From the NCBI RefSeq assembly GCF_004919685.1, contig NZ_SMYZ01000034.1, forward strand, positions 1 through 64,000: 64,000 nt of DNA, read 5' to 3'. The position numbers and the translations under genes were made by a program. This DNA comes from Mesorhizobium norvegicum (GTDB taxonomy: Bacteria > Pseudomonadota > Alphaproteobacteria > Rhizobiales > Rhizobiaceae). A model generated the notes under the pieces. The model searched no databases. It worked only from the letters and a program-made list of their open reading frames with translations, and was not told where the DNA came from. Positions 24,112-32,478 of this stretch are shown here, one piece after another (position 1 is the first letter of the stretch; each line of letters opens with the position of its first letter).

Positions 24112-24215
24112 GCCCGCTCTGTCGGAACTTTCGGTAGCCTGATTCTGGCGTTCGTCTTGTCGCTAACGGATTGGACATCGCGTTGTATCTTGTTAGGCGC
24201 GGCGCCTCCGCCAGG
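24112..24215 (+). pseudogene. Decayed permease fragment after the PotC gene; 24078-24395 otherwise empty
   Basis: The translated stretch GSLILAFVLSL...LLGAAPP matches GSLIVAFVLSL...LLGATPT of the adjacent permease, with a small deletion and substitutions. It looks like the remnant of a second, paralogous permease or a partial duplication. The rest of the 318-bp gap between the importer and the convergent oxidoreductase gene shows no gene or clear terminator. Confidence 0.55.
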
Positions 24216-24395
24216 TAGCAGAGAAGCCGTTCGGCGGGGACGCTAGTGGATTGAATCGGACGCTTGGTACCCGCTCGAGACCGTCCTCACAGATCGGGAA
24301 AGAGCGGCGCGGCCCTGCCCGTGTGCAGACGTTCGGGAGGTCGCGGAAGGGTGGATACCGGGGCATACCGAACAGATAATTGAACACCCACCCTC

Positions 24396-25376
24396 TCAGG
24401 TCAGGATAACGATCTTCCCGCCCGCCTGGTTCGTTTCCATCGTGCGATGCGCCTCGACTATGTCGTCGAGCTTGAACACCCCGCCGATGTTGATGCGAAG
24501 ATCGCCCGCTGCGATCTGATCAGCCAGCGATTGCAAGGGGGTTCGCATGAAATCCTCTGACCCACCTGCATAGGTGGTCAGCGACACCGCTGTCGGGATG
24601 GACTCCATCGGGCTGAACTGATCAAACGACCATTGATCACCGACCATTCCGGTCATACAGACAACGCCGTGCGGGCGCGCGGTGCGCAATGAGTCTTTCA
24701 AAGTCGTTGTGCCGACCAGTTCAAGTACCTTGTTGACGCCATTTGGGCAGATTTCGCGGACCTGACCGGTGATGTCGCCGCTGTCGATCAACACCTGGTC
24801 GGCGCCGTTATCGCGCAGCAGGCGTTCACGGGACGGATTGCGTGTCGTCGCGAGGACGAAAGCGCCGTGCTTCTTGGCGATCGCTGCTGCGGCTAGGCCC
24901 ACCGATGTGGTTCCGCCGCGTATAAGCAAGCGATCACGCGCCTTGAGCTGCAACGCGTTAAACAGCGATCCCCATGCCGTTTGCAGCATCTCGGGCATTG
25001 CGCCCAGCGTTTCCCATGGCAACGTCGTCTTGAGCTTTTGCACTTGTGTGGTGGGTACGCAGACATATTCGGCATAACCGCCATCGAATTGGCGCCCCAT
25101 TCCGCCCATCGCTGTCGCGACGATATCGCCAGGGGCGAACTGCCCTCCTGGGGCCTCCACTACGATTCCAGCCGCCTCGATCCCCAGCACGCGCGGGAAA
25201 GGAACGTTGGGCGAAAGCCCTTGCCGGGTGAACAGTTCTGAGCGATTGAGCCCGAAGGCCTTCACTTGGATCAGCACCTGCCCCTTTTCGGGCGTGGGCG
25301 TCGGTCGCGTTTCCAGCTTAAGGGCTTCAGGCCCTCCAGCCTGGTAGATCACGGCTGCCTTCATCGTAGTGGGCAT
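24396..25376 (-). CDS. MDR-family zinc-independent oxidoreductase (quinone oxidoreductase-like)
   Basis: Cytoplasmic NADPH-dependent reductase of 326 residues. It starts MKAAVIYQAGGPEALKLETR with the GroES-like domain (LNRSELFTRQG, PRVLGIEAAGIVVE). The nucleotide fold has LLIRGGTTSVGLAAAAIAKK and a C-terminal LDDIVEAHRTMETNQAGGKI. The Cys/His zinc ligands of classical alcohol dehydrogenases are absent, so quinones or enones are more likely substrates. It follows the NTF2-like gene by 12 bp in one operon, divergent from a LysR gene. Confidence 0.9.
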   Translation of the reverse strand: MPTTMKAAVIYQAGGPEALKLETRPTPTPEKGQVLIQVKAFGLNRSELFTRQGLSPNVPFPRVLGIEAAGIVVEAPGGQFAPGDIVATAMGGMGRQFDGGYAEYVCVPTTQVQKLKTTLPWETLGAMPEMLQTAWGSLFNALQLKARDRLLIRGGTTSVGLAAAAIAKKHGAFVLATTRNPSRERLLRDNGADQVLIDSGDITGQVREICPNGVNKVLELVGTTTLKDSLRTARPHGVVCMTGMVGDQWSFDQFSPMESIPTAVSLTTYAGGSEDFMRTPLQSLADQIAAGDLRINIGGVFKLDDIVEAHRTMETNQAGGKIVILT

Positions 25377-25388
25377 CGTCCTGCTCCC

Positions 25389-25865
25389 CTACTGGCGCGG
25401 CGGATTGGTGGTGGAAAAGCTGTAGCGCGCGATCTTCCAGTCGCCCGAACCGAGCTTCTGCAAGACAAACAGTTCCTGATTGGCCTCGGGGCCTGTCTGG
25501 CCGCTCGCCTTGACCGTAACCGTGCCTGCCGAATTGGTTCGCGCAAAGGCCCATTCCGGCGCAACCTGGACGATTTCGACGATGTCGAAGCGCACTGCCA
25601 ACTTGATCGCTTTGAACACGTTTACATAGGCGGAGCGCACCGCATCGGCGCCAACACTTGATGGGCTGTTCGGCGGCATGAATACGCCGTCGGGCGCATA
25701 GAGCTTCATCACCACGTCGGTATCCTCCGCGTTGAGCGCCAGCTCATAAGTGCGCAGGACATGCTCGATTGCGGCTTCGTCGCCGGTACGCTCGGCCGCA
25801 GAAGCCGTGAGTGACATCGCCAATGCGGCGCTGGCGGCAAGCGCGGAAGCTACGATCTTTTTCAT
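25389..25865 (-). CDS. Exported NTF2/SnoaL-like protein (YybH family)
   Basis: Protein of 158 residues with signal peptide MKKIVASALAASAALAMSLT (cleavage at ASA). The mature part is an NTF2-like fold: DEAAIEHVLRTYELALNAED, VVMKLYAPDGVFMPPNSP and SGDWKIARYSFSTTNPP. The family covers small hydrolases, isomerases and ligand-binding proteins; no catalytic residues can be assigned. It is the first gene of the operon with the oxidoreductase. Confidence 0.82.
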   Translation of the reverse strand: MKKIVASALAASAALAMSLTASAAERTGDEAAIEHVLRTYELALNAEDTDVVMKLYAPDGVFMPPNSPSSVGADAVRSAYVNVFKAIKLAVRFDIVEIVQVAPEWAFARTNSAGTVTVKASGQTGPEANQELFVLQKLGSGDWKIARYSFSTTNPPRQ

Positions 25866-25954
25866 GGAGGTTCTTCCCGTTCATGGCATGATTGCCAGAA
25901 AGAAAATGGATCATTTCCGATTTTGGAATTAGTCGGAAAATTTGGTAATGATTA

Positions 25955-25968
25955 TCCCAAATTTGGGA
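25955..25968. promoter_or_regulatory. Palindrome in the LysR / NTF2-like divergent promoter region
   Basis: TCCCAAATTTGGGA is a perfect 14-bp palindrome ending 6 bp before the LysR ATG, with further AT-rich half-site-like sequence upstream (TTTGG, CCGATTTTGG). A LysR autoregulatory site is plausible. Confidence 0.45.
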
Positions 25969-25973
25969 AAGCC

Positions 25974-26879
25974 ATGCCGGACCTCAATGCACTCCTGATC
26001 TTCGCCCGGGTTGCTGAAACCGCCAGCTTCTCGGAAGCCTCGCGCCGTACCGGCATGCCGATCTCGACCGTGAGCCGCAAGATCGCCGAACTGGAGGACC
26101 AACTCGGCATCCGCCTCTTTGAACGCTCGACTCGCCGCCTGCGGCTGACCGATGTTGGCGCGGAGATTCTTGAGCAGGCGCAACGCGGCGCCGAGGTCAG
26201 CGAGGCAGTCGACAGCATCGCCTCCAACCGGCTTTCCGAAGTTCGCGGCGCGCTGCGGCTCTCGGCGCCGCCCAGTATTTCGGACAACCTGCTGGCGCCA
26301 CTCATTGGCGCCTTCCAAGCCGCTTATCCCGCCGTCGAAGTGCAGGTGCTGATCACCGATCGCCATGTCGATCACATCGCCGAAGGTGTCGATCTCGCCA
26401 TGCGCCTAGGCCCGCTGAGCGACTCGAACCTTGTTTCACGCCCGATGCTCCGCTACCGCCATCGCCTCGTGGCCAGTCCCGACTATCTTGAACGGCGAAA
26501 CCCGCCGCAGCATCCACAGGACCTGCAAGAGCATCGGCTCGTGGCCTTCGCCTATTGGTCACAACAGCACCGCTGGACTTTCGAGAACGGCGACGCGCGC
26601 GAGACGGTCAGCTTCAAACCGAAGCTAGCAATGAATGACTTTGCTGGCCTGGCGACCCTGCTCGCAGCTGGCGGCGGGATCGGTGAGTTGCCTCCGATCG
26701 TAGCGCCCGCGCTTGTCGAGACGGGCCGTCTGGTGGAGGTGATGCCGCAATGGCGCTTCCAGACGCTTGACCTCTCGATCGTGCATCTCGGAAACCGTCA
26801 CATCTCCCGCCCGGTTCGCATGTTCAAGGATTTCGCGCTGCAGATGGCGCCGTCGATCGTGGGTGATCTACCCGTCTGA
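25974..26879 (+). CDS. LysR-family regulator (AaeR/CrgA-like)
   Basis: Transcription factor of 301 residues. The HTH reads LLIFARVAETASFSEASRRT, GMPISTVSRKIAELEDQLGI; the effector domain includes LRLSAPPSISDNLLAPLIGA, EGVDLAMRLGPLSDSNLVSR and AGGGIGELPPIV. This subgroup often controls divergent oxidoreductases responding to aromatic or electrophilic compounds. ATG 25974 is used because GGGAAA precedes it and the HTH begins at once; the frame opens 51 bp further upstream. Confidence 0.9.
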   Translation: MPDLNALLIFARVAETASFSEASRRTGMPISTVSRKIAELEDQLGIRLFERSTRRLRLTDVGAEILEQAQRGAEVSEAVDSIASNRLSEVRGALRLSAPPSISDNLLAPLIGAFQAAYPAVEVQVLITDRHVDHIAEGVDLAMRLGPLSDSNLVSRPMLRYRHRLVASPDYLERRNPPQHPQDLQEHRLVAFAYWSQQHRWTFENGDARETVSFKPKLAMNDFAGLATLLAAGGGIGELPPIVAPALVETGRLVEVMPQWRFQTLDLSIVHLGNRHISRPVRMFKDFALQMAPSIVGDLPV

Positions 26880-27015
26880 ACGGCAATTCTATCGGTCGCT
26901 TTTCTCGGTTTTCAGCCCCCAACATGAACGCCCGCTATGGGTCGAACTTCTCCGTTGGTCGCTTTCTGGAGAGTGGACATTCGGCGCGGACCGCCGCACT
27001 GCCATGGCCAAAGGT

Positions 27016-27263
27016 TAGCGGATTGACCCCAGCACCTGGTGCCCGCGCGCGGCGGCGGCGATGATTTTGTCGGGATCGGCGGTCCAGACCAAGGGCTTTG
27101 ACTGCTGGTTGTGATCGACGACGAAGCGGTTGATGGCGGCCTGTAGATCGACGACGCCCTTGAAAACACCGCGCTTGAGACGACGCCTGGTGAGGATGGC
27201 GAAGAAGCCCTCGACGGCGTTGAGGAAGCGGATGAACTCCTGATGCCGGTGGCGCCGCATGCA
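27016..27263 (-). mobile_element. IS630-family transposase C-terminal fragment, internally deleted
   Basis: Translation on the minus strand gives HRHQEFIRFLNAVEGFFAIL, TRRRLKRGVFKGVVDLQAAI, DHNQQSKPLVWTADPDKIIA and a stop after GHQVLGSIR, the end of an IS630-type DDE transposase. In intact relatives, HRHQEFIRFLNAIE lies well upstream of SWLNAVEGFF; here the two are joined at the shared LNA-I/V-E, so the catalytic middle is lost. Its outer end abuts a radC remnant. No terminal repeat was found. Confidence 0.75.
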
Positions 27264-27381
27264 GCGGCTGATGACATGACCAGGGAGATCGCCGAGACCG
27301 GCACTGGGCATCGCTGTGAACGACCACATCATCATCGGCCGCAAAGGCAATTCCAGCATGAAGGGTTTGTTGCTGATCTAG
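27264..27381 (+). pseudogene. radC 3' remnant 2
   Basis: Translates as DDMTREIAETG, then after a 5-bp deletion continues in another frame as [20 protein letters not shown] and stop, the normal RadC ending. The part before DDMTREI is replaced by the IS630 fragment. It corresponds to the last 35-40 residues of the fragment at 17.33-17.49 kb. Confidence 0.75.
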
Positions 27382-27606
27382 GGCCGGAGGGCATGCCACG
27401 AACGCCCGACCAAGCCCGGGCGATCGAATAAAGTGCAGGAAATTCGTTTGCACAATCTTTTTGCCGAGAATTTGAAAATTGTTCAATCTTGGAAAGAGCA
27501 ATCCCACCATCGAGCCTCTTCCGGATCAATCTTCTAACCGAGAAGAATGTTCTCCGTTTTTTGGAAGATGGTTCCGTTGAGGCATCGCATTTTCGCTGCT
27601 ACCGTT

Positions 27607-27620
27607 TTGAAACGCTTCAA
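27607..27620. promoter_or_regulatory. LacI-type operator before the LacI-PfkB fusion gene
   Basis: TTGAAACGCTTCAA is a CG-centred palindrome with one mismatch, the form typical of LacI-family operators. It ends 14 bp before the TTG start, suggesting autorepression. A looser TTGAA-N5-TTCAA lies at 27471-27485 and could be a second contact site. Confidence 0.55.
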
Positions 27621-27634
27621 TTGGAACCCTGCAA

Positions 27635-28816
27635 TTGCAACGCAAGCGCCCGACCATTGCGGACGTAGCACGAACCGCCGGTGTCTCCATCGGCACGGTG
27701 TCGAACTTCATCAATGGAACGGCCAGCCTGAAGGAAGGCACGCGCGACCGCATCGAGAAGGCGGTTGCCGCGCTGATGTACCGGCCCAGCTCGTTTGCCC
27801 GCTCACTGCCGGGCCGCGCGCCGCGCAGGCCGAAAAATCTCGACCATCTGCCAAGACTTCTGGTCGCCGGTCGGGTGAGTGTCGACTTCCTGTGCCGCGT
27901 CGACGTGCTGCCGCATCGCGACGACCGGATCACCGCCAGCCATATCGAAAAGGCGTTGGGCGGGCCGGCGGCCAATCTCGCGGTTGCCGCCGCCGGCGTC
28001 GGCGCCCCCTACGCTCTTGACGTCGAACTGGCGACGGCAGTCGGCGAGGACCCGGAGAGCGACTGGGCGCTCGGCGCGCTTTCGAAACTGGGCGTCCACG
28101 CCCTGCCGATCCGCAGCACGCCCAACAATCGCCTCTCGCAGGCGATCGTGATCATCGAGCGCAACGGCAGCCGAACGATCATCAGCGAACCGTTTGAGCT
28201 TGGCGAAGTCGACCTGACCGCCAATCTGGATATCCAGCCCGAGCAGCGTCCGGCTTGCCTTCATATCGAAGGCTTCCACTATGAGACGATGACCGCGTCC
28301 ATTGCGCGCTTTCATCAGGCCGGCTGGAAGGTGAGCCTGCATTCGGCCGGCCTGCCCAAAAGCGCGCGCACGCCGGAAACCTTTACGCAGATGGTCAAAC
28401 AGATCGACCTGACCTTTATCAACGACGTGATGATGCGGGAGATTTTCGACTTCCGCACCCGCATGGCGTCTATGATCGAAGAAGTGCGGCTGATGCTGTC
28501 ACGCATCAAGGCGCGCGGGACGGTCGTGCTCACCCTCGGCGAATTTGGCGCGGTCGTCTTTCCGGCAAATGGCGGCCCGCAGATCGAGGTGCCGGCACTG
28601 CCGGTCAATCGCGTCGATGCAACAGGTGCCGGCGACAGCTTTGCCGGCATCTTCCTCAGCCTCTGGCTGCACGGCGCGTCGCTGGACGATGCCGCGCGCT
28701 ATGCGGCGATTGGCGCAAGCCTGACGACAACAGTCGAAGGCGCGCAGGGCTACATCGCTGACTTTACGACATTGCAGGCTGCCTCCTTGGCGAACAACGC
28801 CATGATGGCTAGCTGA
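27635..28816 (+). CDS. LacI-type DNA-binding domain fused to a PfkB/ribokinase-family kinase
   Basis: Protein of 393 residues joining two families. Residues 1-55 are a LacI HTH with hinge-like end (PTIADVARTAGVSIGTVSNF, TRDRIEKAVAALMYRPSSFA). From about residue 70 a complete PfkB sugar kinase follows: VAGRVSVDFLCRVDVLPH, GGPAANLAVAAAGVGAPY, and at about 328-338 the catalytic DATGAGDSFAGIFLS with the base Asp in GAGD. The normal LacI sugar-sensing domain is absent, so the kinase domain may sense and phosphorylate the same substrate. The start is TTG, with GGAA 8 bp upstream and the frame closed 27 bp before. It leads a sugar-type ABC operon. Confidence 0.85.
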   Translation: MQRKRPTIADVARTAGVSIGTVSNFINGTASLKEGTRDRIEKAVAALMYRPSSFARSLPGRAPRRPKNLDHLPRLLVAGRVSVDFLCRVDVLPHRDDRITASHIEKALGGPAANLAVAAAGVGAPYALDVELATAVGEDPESDWALGALSKLGVHALPIRSTPNNRLSQAIVIIERNGSRTIISEPFELGEVDLTANLDIQPEQRPACLHIEGFHYETMTASIARFHQAGWKVSLHSAGLPKSARTPETFTQMVKQIDLTFINDVMMREIFDFRTRMASMIEEVRLMLSRIKARGTVVLTLGEFGAVVFPANGGPQIEVPALPVNRVDATGAGDSFAGIFLSLWLHGASLDDAARYAAIGASLTTTVEGAQGYIADFTTLQAASLANNAMMAS

Positions 28817-28888
28817 ATCAATGATTTACCGGTTTTTTGACATCCAGCAGACAGCCGTCCCATCTGGCGAAATCAGGAGAGCATGATC

Positions 28889-29665
28889 ATGGCGAAAACG
28901 AGAATCCTTCTGGTCGGCGAAAGCTGGGTGAGTTCGGCAACCCACTACAAGGGGTTCGATCAGTTCGGCAGCGTCACCTTCCATCTGGGCGCAACGCCCC
29001 TGGTCGACGCCTTGAAAGACAGCGAATTCGATCTCGACTACATGCCCGCCCACGAGGCCGTCGAGAAGCTGCCTTTCACCATGGAGGGCCTGTCGCAATA
29101 CAGGGCGATCATCCTGTCCGATATTGGCGCGAACTCGCTTCTGCTTCATCCCGACGTCTGGCTGCACGGCAAGACGGTGCCCAACCGGCTCAAGCTCCTG
29201 CGCGACTGGACGCAGGCGGGCGGCGGCCTGATCATGATCGGCGGCTACTTCTCCTTCCAGGGCATCGACGGCAAGGCGCGCTGGCATCGCACGGCGGTCG
29301 AGGAGGCGCTGCCGGTGACCTGCCTTCCCAATGACGACCGGCTCGAAATTCCCGAGGGCTTTCGCCCCGAGATCACTGGCCCCACGGATCACCCGATTTT
29401 TGCCGGCATCGAAGGCGAGTGGCCGCTGCTGCTGGGCGCCAACGAGGTCATCGCCCGCGATCGGGACGATGTCGAGGTTCTGGCACGGCTGCCGCAGGAC
29501 CAGGGCGGCCATCCCCTGCTGGTCACCGGGCGCCATGGCGAGGGGCGCACGCTGGTCTGGACGTCGGACATCGGACCGCACTGGCTGCCGAACAGCTTCG
29601 TCGAATGGCCAGGTTACACCAGCCTTTGGACCAACGTGCTGCGCTGGGTCAGCAGGGCTGTCTAG
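28889..29665 (+). CDS. Glutamine-amidotransferase-like protein of the sugar operon
   Basis: Cytoplasmic protein of 258 residues resembling the class I GATase-like family (PF07090 type): ILLVGESWVSSATHYKGFDQ, LSDIGANSLLLHPDVW, GGGLIMIGGYFSFQGIDG, HGEGRTLVWTSDIGPHWLP. The nucleophilic Cys of true amidotransferases is not apparent, so glutamine hydrolysis is unlikely; the family often accompanies sugar or nucleoside ABC systems. ATG 28889 is used rather than 28883 because AGGAG is then 9 bp away. Confidence 0.75.
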   Translation: MAKTRILLVGESWVSSATHYKGFDQFGSVTFHLGATPLVDALKDSEFDLDYMPAHEAVEKLPFTMEGLSQYRAIILSDIGANSLLLHPDVWLHGKTVPNRLKLLRDWTQAGGGLIMIGGYFSFQGIDGKARWHRTAVEEALPVTCLPNDDRLEIPEGFRPEITGPTDHPIFAGIEGEWPLLLGANEVIARDRDDVEVLARLPQDQGGHPLLVTGRHGEGRTLVWTSDIGPHWLPNSFVEWPGYTSLWTNVLRWVSRAV

Positions 29666-29691
29666 CCGATCAGCACCACCGGGGAACCGCC

Positions 29692-30462
29692 ATGACAGAG
29701 ACCTTTCTTGTCGCCAGAAACATCGCCAAGCGCTTTGGCGCGTTGACCGCGCTGGCAAATGTCGACCTGGAGATCCGCTCCGGCGAGGTGCTGGCGCTTC
29801 TCGGCGACAATGGCGCCGGCAAATCGACCTTCATCAAGATCCTGGCGGGCGCTCATCCGCCCAGTGACGGAGAGCTTGTCATCGAGGGTCATCCGGTCGC
29901 CTTTCACTCGCCTAAGGATGCGGCAGCATCGGGGATCGCGACGATCTTTCAAGAACTGGCGCTTTCGGAGAACCTGTCGATCGCCGAGAACGTCTTTCTC
30001 GGCCGCGAATTGAAACGCTCCATTTTCGGCATTCCCTTTCTCAAGCGCAAAGAAATGCGCCAGCGTGTCGATGGCCTGCTGAAAGAACTCGACGCTCACA
30101 TTTCCGATCCGGAAGCGCCTGTCGGCAGCCTGTCGGGCGGTCAACGCCAGGCTGTCGCCATCTGCCGGGCGCTCAATCTGAACGCCAGGCTGGTCATCAT
30201 GGATGAGCCGACGGCAGCCCTTGCCGTTGCCGAGACCCGCAAGGTCCTGGCACTGACGCGGCGGCTTGCCGCCCGCGGCTGCGCCGTCGTCCTCATCAGT
30301 CACAACATTTCCGAAGTCTTCGAAGTTGCCGACCGCATCGTGGTGTTCCGGCGCGGTCGCAAGGTGGCCGAACGGCTGGCGGCCGACACCAATCACGAGG
30401 AAGTCGTTTCGCTCATAACAGGCGCTCATCCCGACGTGCGGGCGCTCGAAAAAACAAACTGA
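29692..30462 (+). CDS. Sugar-type ABC transporter ATPase, single-domain (FrcA-like)
   Basis: ATPase of 256 residues. Walker A LLGDNGAGKSTFIKIL, Q-loop ATIFQELALSENLS, signature LSGGQRQAVAICRAL, Walker B LVIMDEPTAALAVAE and H-loop LISHNISEVFEVAD. It has one ATPase domain where most sugar importers of this class have two; rhizobial FrcA-type systems share this feature. ATG 29692 follows GGGGAA. It energises the two permeases at 31.5-33.4 kb. Confidence 0.9.
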   Translation: MTETFLVARNIAKRFGALTALANVDLEIRSGEVLALLGDNGAGKSTFIKILAGAHPPSDGELVIEGHPVAFHSPKDAAASGIATIFQELALSENLSIAENVFLGRELKRSIFGIPFLKRKEMRQRVDGLLKELDAHISDPEAPVGSLSGGQRQAVAICRALNLNARLVIMDEPTAALAVAETRKVLALTRRLAARGCAVVLISHNISEVFEVADRIVVFRRGRKVAERLAADTNHEEVVSLITGAHPDVRALEKTN

Positions 30463-30496
30463 AACGCACGTCATTTCCAGAGAGGATCAAACCACA

Positions 30497-31483
30497 ATGC
30501 TTTCACAGTTCAAGAAAGTGCTCACAGCCTCCGCACTGTCACTCGTCATAGCGACGGCAGCGCACGCCGCCGACAAACACAAGGTCGCCTTCGTCCCGCA
30601 ATTGATCGGCATCCCCTATTTCAACGCCATGGAAGCCGGCGGCTATCGCGCCGCCAAGGACCTGGGCGTCGACTTCATCTATTCCGGTCCCGTCGACACC
30701 AATCCGGTCGACCAGTTGCAGATCGTCCAGAACCTGATCGATCAGGGTGTCGAGGCGATCTCGGTCAGCGTCCTCGATGCCTCCAGCATTGCCCCCGTGG
30801 TTGAGAGCGCCAAAGCGAAGGACATCAAGCTGTTCACCAGCGACAGCGATGCGCCCGACAGCGGCCGCGCGGTCTATGTCGCGCAGGCGACCGACGAAGG
30901 CCTCGGCACGACGATCGTCGACGAACTCGTCAAGCGCGTTGGTGAGGACGCAACGATCGGCATCGTCTCCGGCGAAGCAACGGCCTCCAATCTCAACGCC
31001 TGGATCGGCTTCATGCAGAAAGAGGCCACCGCCAAATATCCGAAGCTGAAGCTGCTCGCGCCGCAATTCGCCGGCGGCACGGCTGAGCGCGCCGCGCAGA
31101 TCTCCGGCGACCTGATGGCCGCCAACCCGGACATCAAGGCCATCATCGCCGTTGCATCCTCGACATGTCCGGGCGTTGCCCAGGCCATCGAAACCGCCGG
31201 CAAGATCGGCTCGGTCATCGGCGCCGGCTATTGCAGCCCGAACACGGCACGCTCCTATTTGAAGAGCGGCGCCTTCGGCTTCACCGTGCTGTGGGATCCC
31301 GAACAGCTCGGCTATCTCACCGTCTGGGCCGGCAAACAGCTGATCGACGGCAAGACCTTCGCGGCGGAAAACAAGGTTGCCGGCCTGGACAAGCCCGTCA
31401 CTTATGATGCCGCCAAGGGCATTCTGCTGCTCGGGCCGCCGGCCATCTTCACCAAGGACAATGTCGACAAGTTCAACTTCTGA
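30497..31483 (+). CDS. Sugar-type ABC substrate-binding protein (RbsB/LsrB-like)
   Basis: Periplasmic protein of 328 residues with signal MLSQFKKVLTASALSLVIAT (cleavage after AHA). The class I fold shows HKVAFVPQLIGIPYFNAMEA, DQLQIVQNLIDQGVEAISVS, TIGIVSGEATASNLNAWIGF and AIIAVASSTCPGVAQAIETA. The specificity may be a sugar, polyol or nucleoside-like compound; kinase and amidohydrolase neighbours favour an N-substituted sugar, as inference. SD GAGAGGA precedes the ATG. Confidence 0.9.
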   Translation: MLSQFKKVLTASALSLVIATAAHAADKHKVAFVPQLIGIPYFNAMEAGGYRAAKDLGVDFIYSGPVDTNPVDQLQIVQNLIDQGVEAISVSVLDASSIAPVVESAKAKDIKLFTSDSDAPDSGRAVYVAQATDEGLGTTIVDELVKRVGEDATIGIVSGEATASNLNAWIGFMQKEATAKYPKLKLLAPQFAGGTAERAAQISGDLMAANPDIKAIIAVASSTCPGVAQAIETAGKIGSVIGAGYCSPNTARSYLKSGAFGFTVLWDPEQLGYLTVWAGKQLIDGKTFAAENKVAGLDKPVTYDAAKGILLLGPPAIFTKDNVDKFNF

Positions 31484-31491
31484 GCTGTGAC

Positions 31492-32478
31492 ATGAACGCG
31501 GTGCGGCAGTTTGGAAACGGTGTCTTCTCCATGAACGGGCGAGAGTGGTCTCTGCTTGTCGCCTGTTTGCTGGCGATCGTCATCTTTTCTGTCGCATCGC
31601 CTCACTACGCCACATCAGGCAATGCGGCCACGGTCCTGCGCAACAGCGTCGAGCTGCTGCTGATCGGCCTTGGCATGACATTGCTGCTCGCCATGGGCGG
31701 CATCGATGTCTCGATCGGCATCGTCATGGGCCTGGCGGCCATCGCCATCGGTCGCGTGCTCGGCGCCGACGGCAATCCGGCGCTGGCGATCATTGTCGGC
31801 CCGCTGGTCGGCGCGCTGCTCGGCTGTGTCACAGCAGCCGTCGTCGTTCTCGGCCGCGTTCCGGCGATTGTCGGAACGCTCGGCCTGCTCGGCGTCTACC
31901 GCACCGCTGTCTTTGTCCTTCTCGGCGGGCAATGGCTTTCCGGCCTGCCCTCGAGCCTCACCAATCTGCTTGCGACCACCGCGCTCGGCGTCCCCGTCCC
32001 TGCCCTAGTGATTGCCGTTGCCTATCTGGCCGTCTGGCTGGCGTTGCGGCGAACCCCCTATGGGCTGCATTTGCTGGCGATCGGCAATTCGGAGGAAAAA
32101 GCGCGGCTGTCAGGTATCCCGGTGATTAAGGTCCGCTTCATCACCTTCGTCATCAGCGGCGTCCTGACCGGCATCGCCGCCATGTTCTATGTCGCCACCT
32201 ACCGCAATGTGGAAATGACGATCGGCAGCACGCTGGCGCTCGATGCCATCGCCGCGGTCATTCTTGGCGGCACCAGCATATTGGGCGGCAGATGCAGCCT
32301 GATCGGTACCGTGCTCGGCGTGCTTCTGCTTAGAATTCTCCAGAACGGATTGCTTTTGATCGGCGTCCCATCGCTCTGGCAGCCCGTCGTCACCGGCGTT
32401 CTCATCATCGGCGTGCTCGGCTTCGAAGCCGTTTCCAACCGCTTCCCATTGGCCCAGCTCCGGCGGGCCCGCGCATGA
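31492..32478 (+). CDS. Sugar-type ABC permease 1 (RbsC-like)
   Basis: Inner-membrane permease of 328 residues, BPD_transp_2 family. Landmarks are LLIGLGMTLLLAMGGIDVSI, GRVPAIVGTLGLLGVYRTAV, AIGNSEEKARLSGIPVIKVR and LDAIAAVILGGTSILGGRCS. It starts 9 bp after the binding-protein stop and overlaps the second permease by ATGA. An internal Met at codon 14 (ATG 31531) is an alternative start. Confidence 0.9.
   Translation: MNAVRQFGNGVFSMNGREWSLLVACLLAIVIFSVASPHYATSGNAATVLRNSVELLLIGLGMTLLLAMGGIDVSIGIVMGLAAIAIGRVLGADGNPALAIIVGPLVGALLGCVTAAVVVLGRVPAIVGTLGLLGVYRTAVFVLLGGQWLSGLPSSLTNLLATTALGVPVPALVIAVAYLAVWLALRRTPYGLHLLAIGNSEEKARLSGIPVIKVRFITFVISGVLTGIAAMFYVATYRNVEMTIGSTLALDAIAAVILGGTSILGGRCSLIGTVLGVLLLRILQNGLLLIGVPSLWQPVVTGVLIIGVLGFEAVSNRFPLAQLRRARA

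Noticed and set aside
24396..25376. Zinc-dependent alcohol dehydrogenase
   Set aside because: The Cys/His zinc-ligand pattern (GHE and the four-Cys lobe) is absent; a zinc-independent quinone-oxidoreductase-like enzyme fits better.
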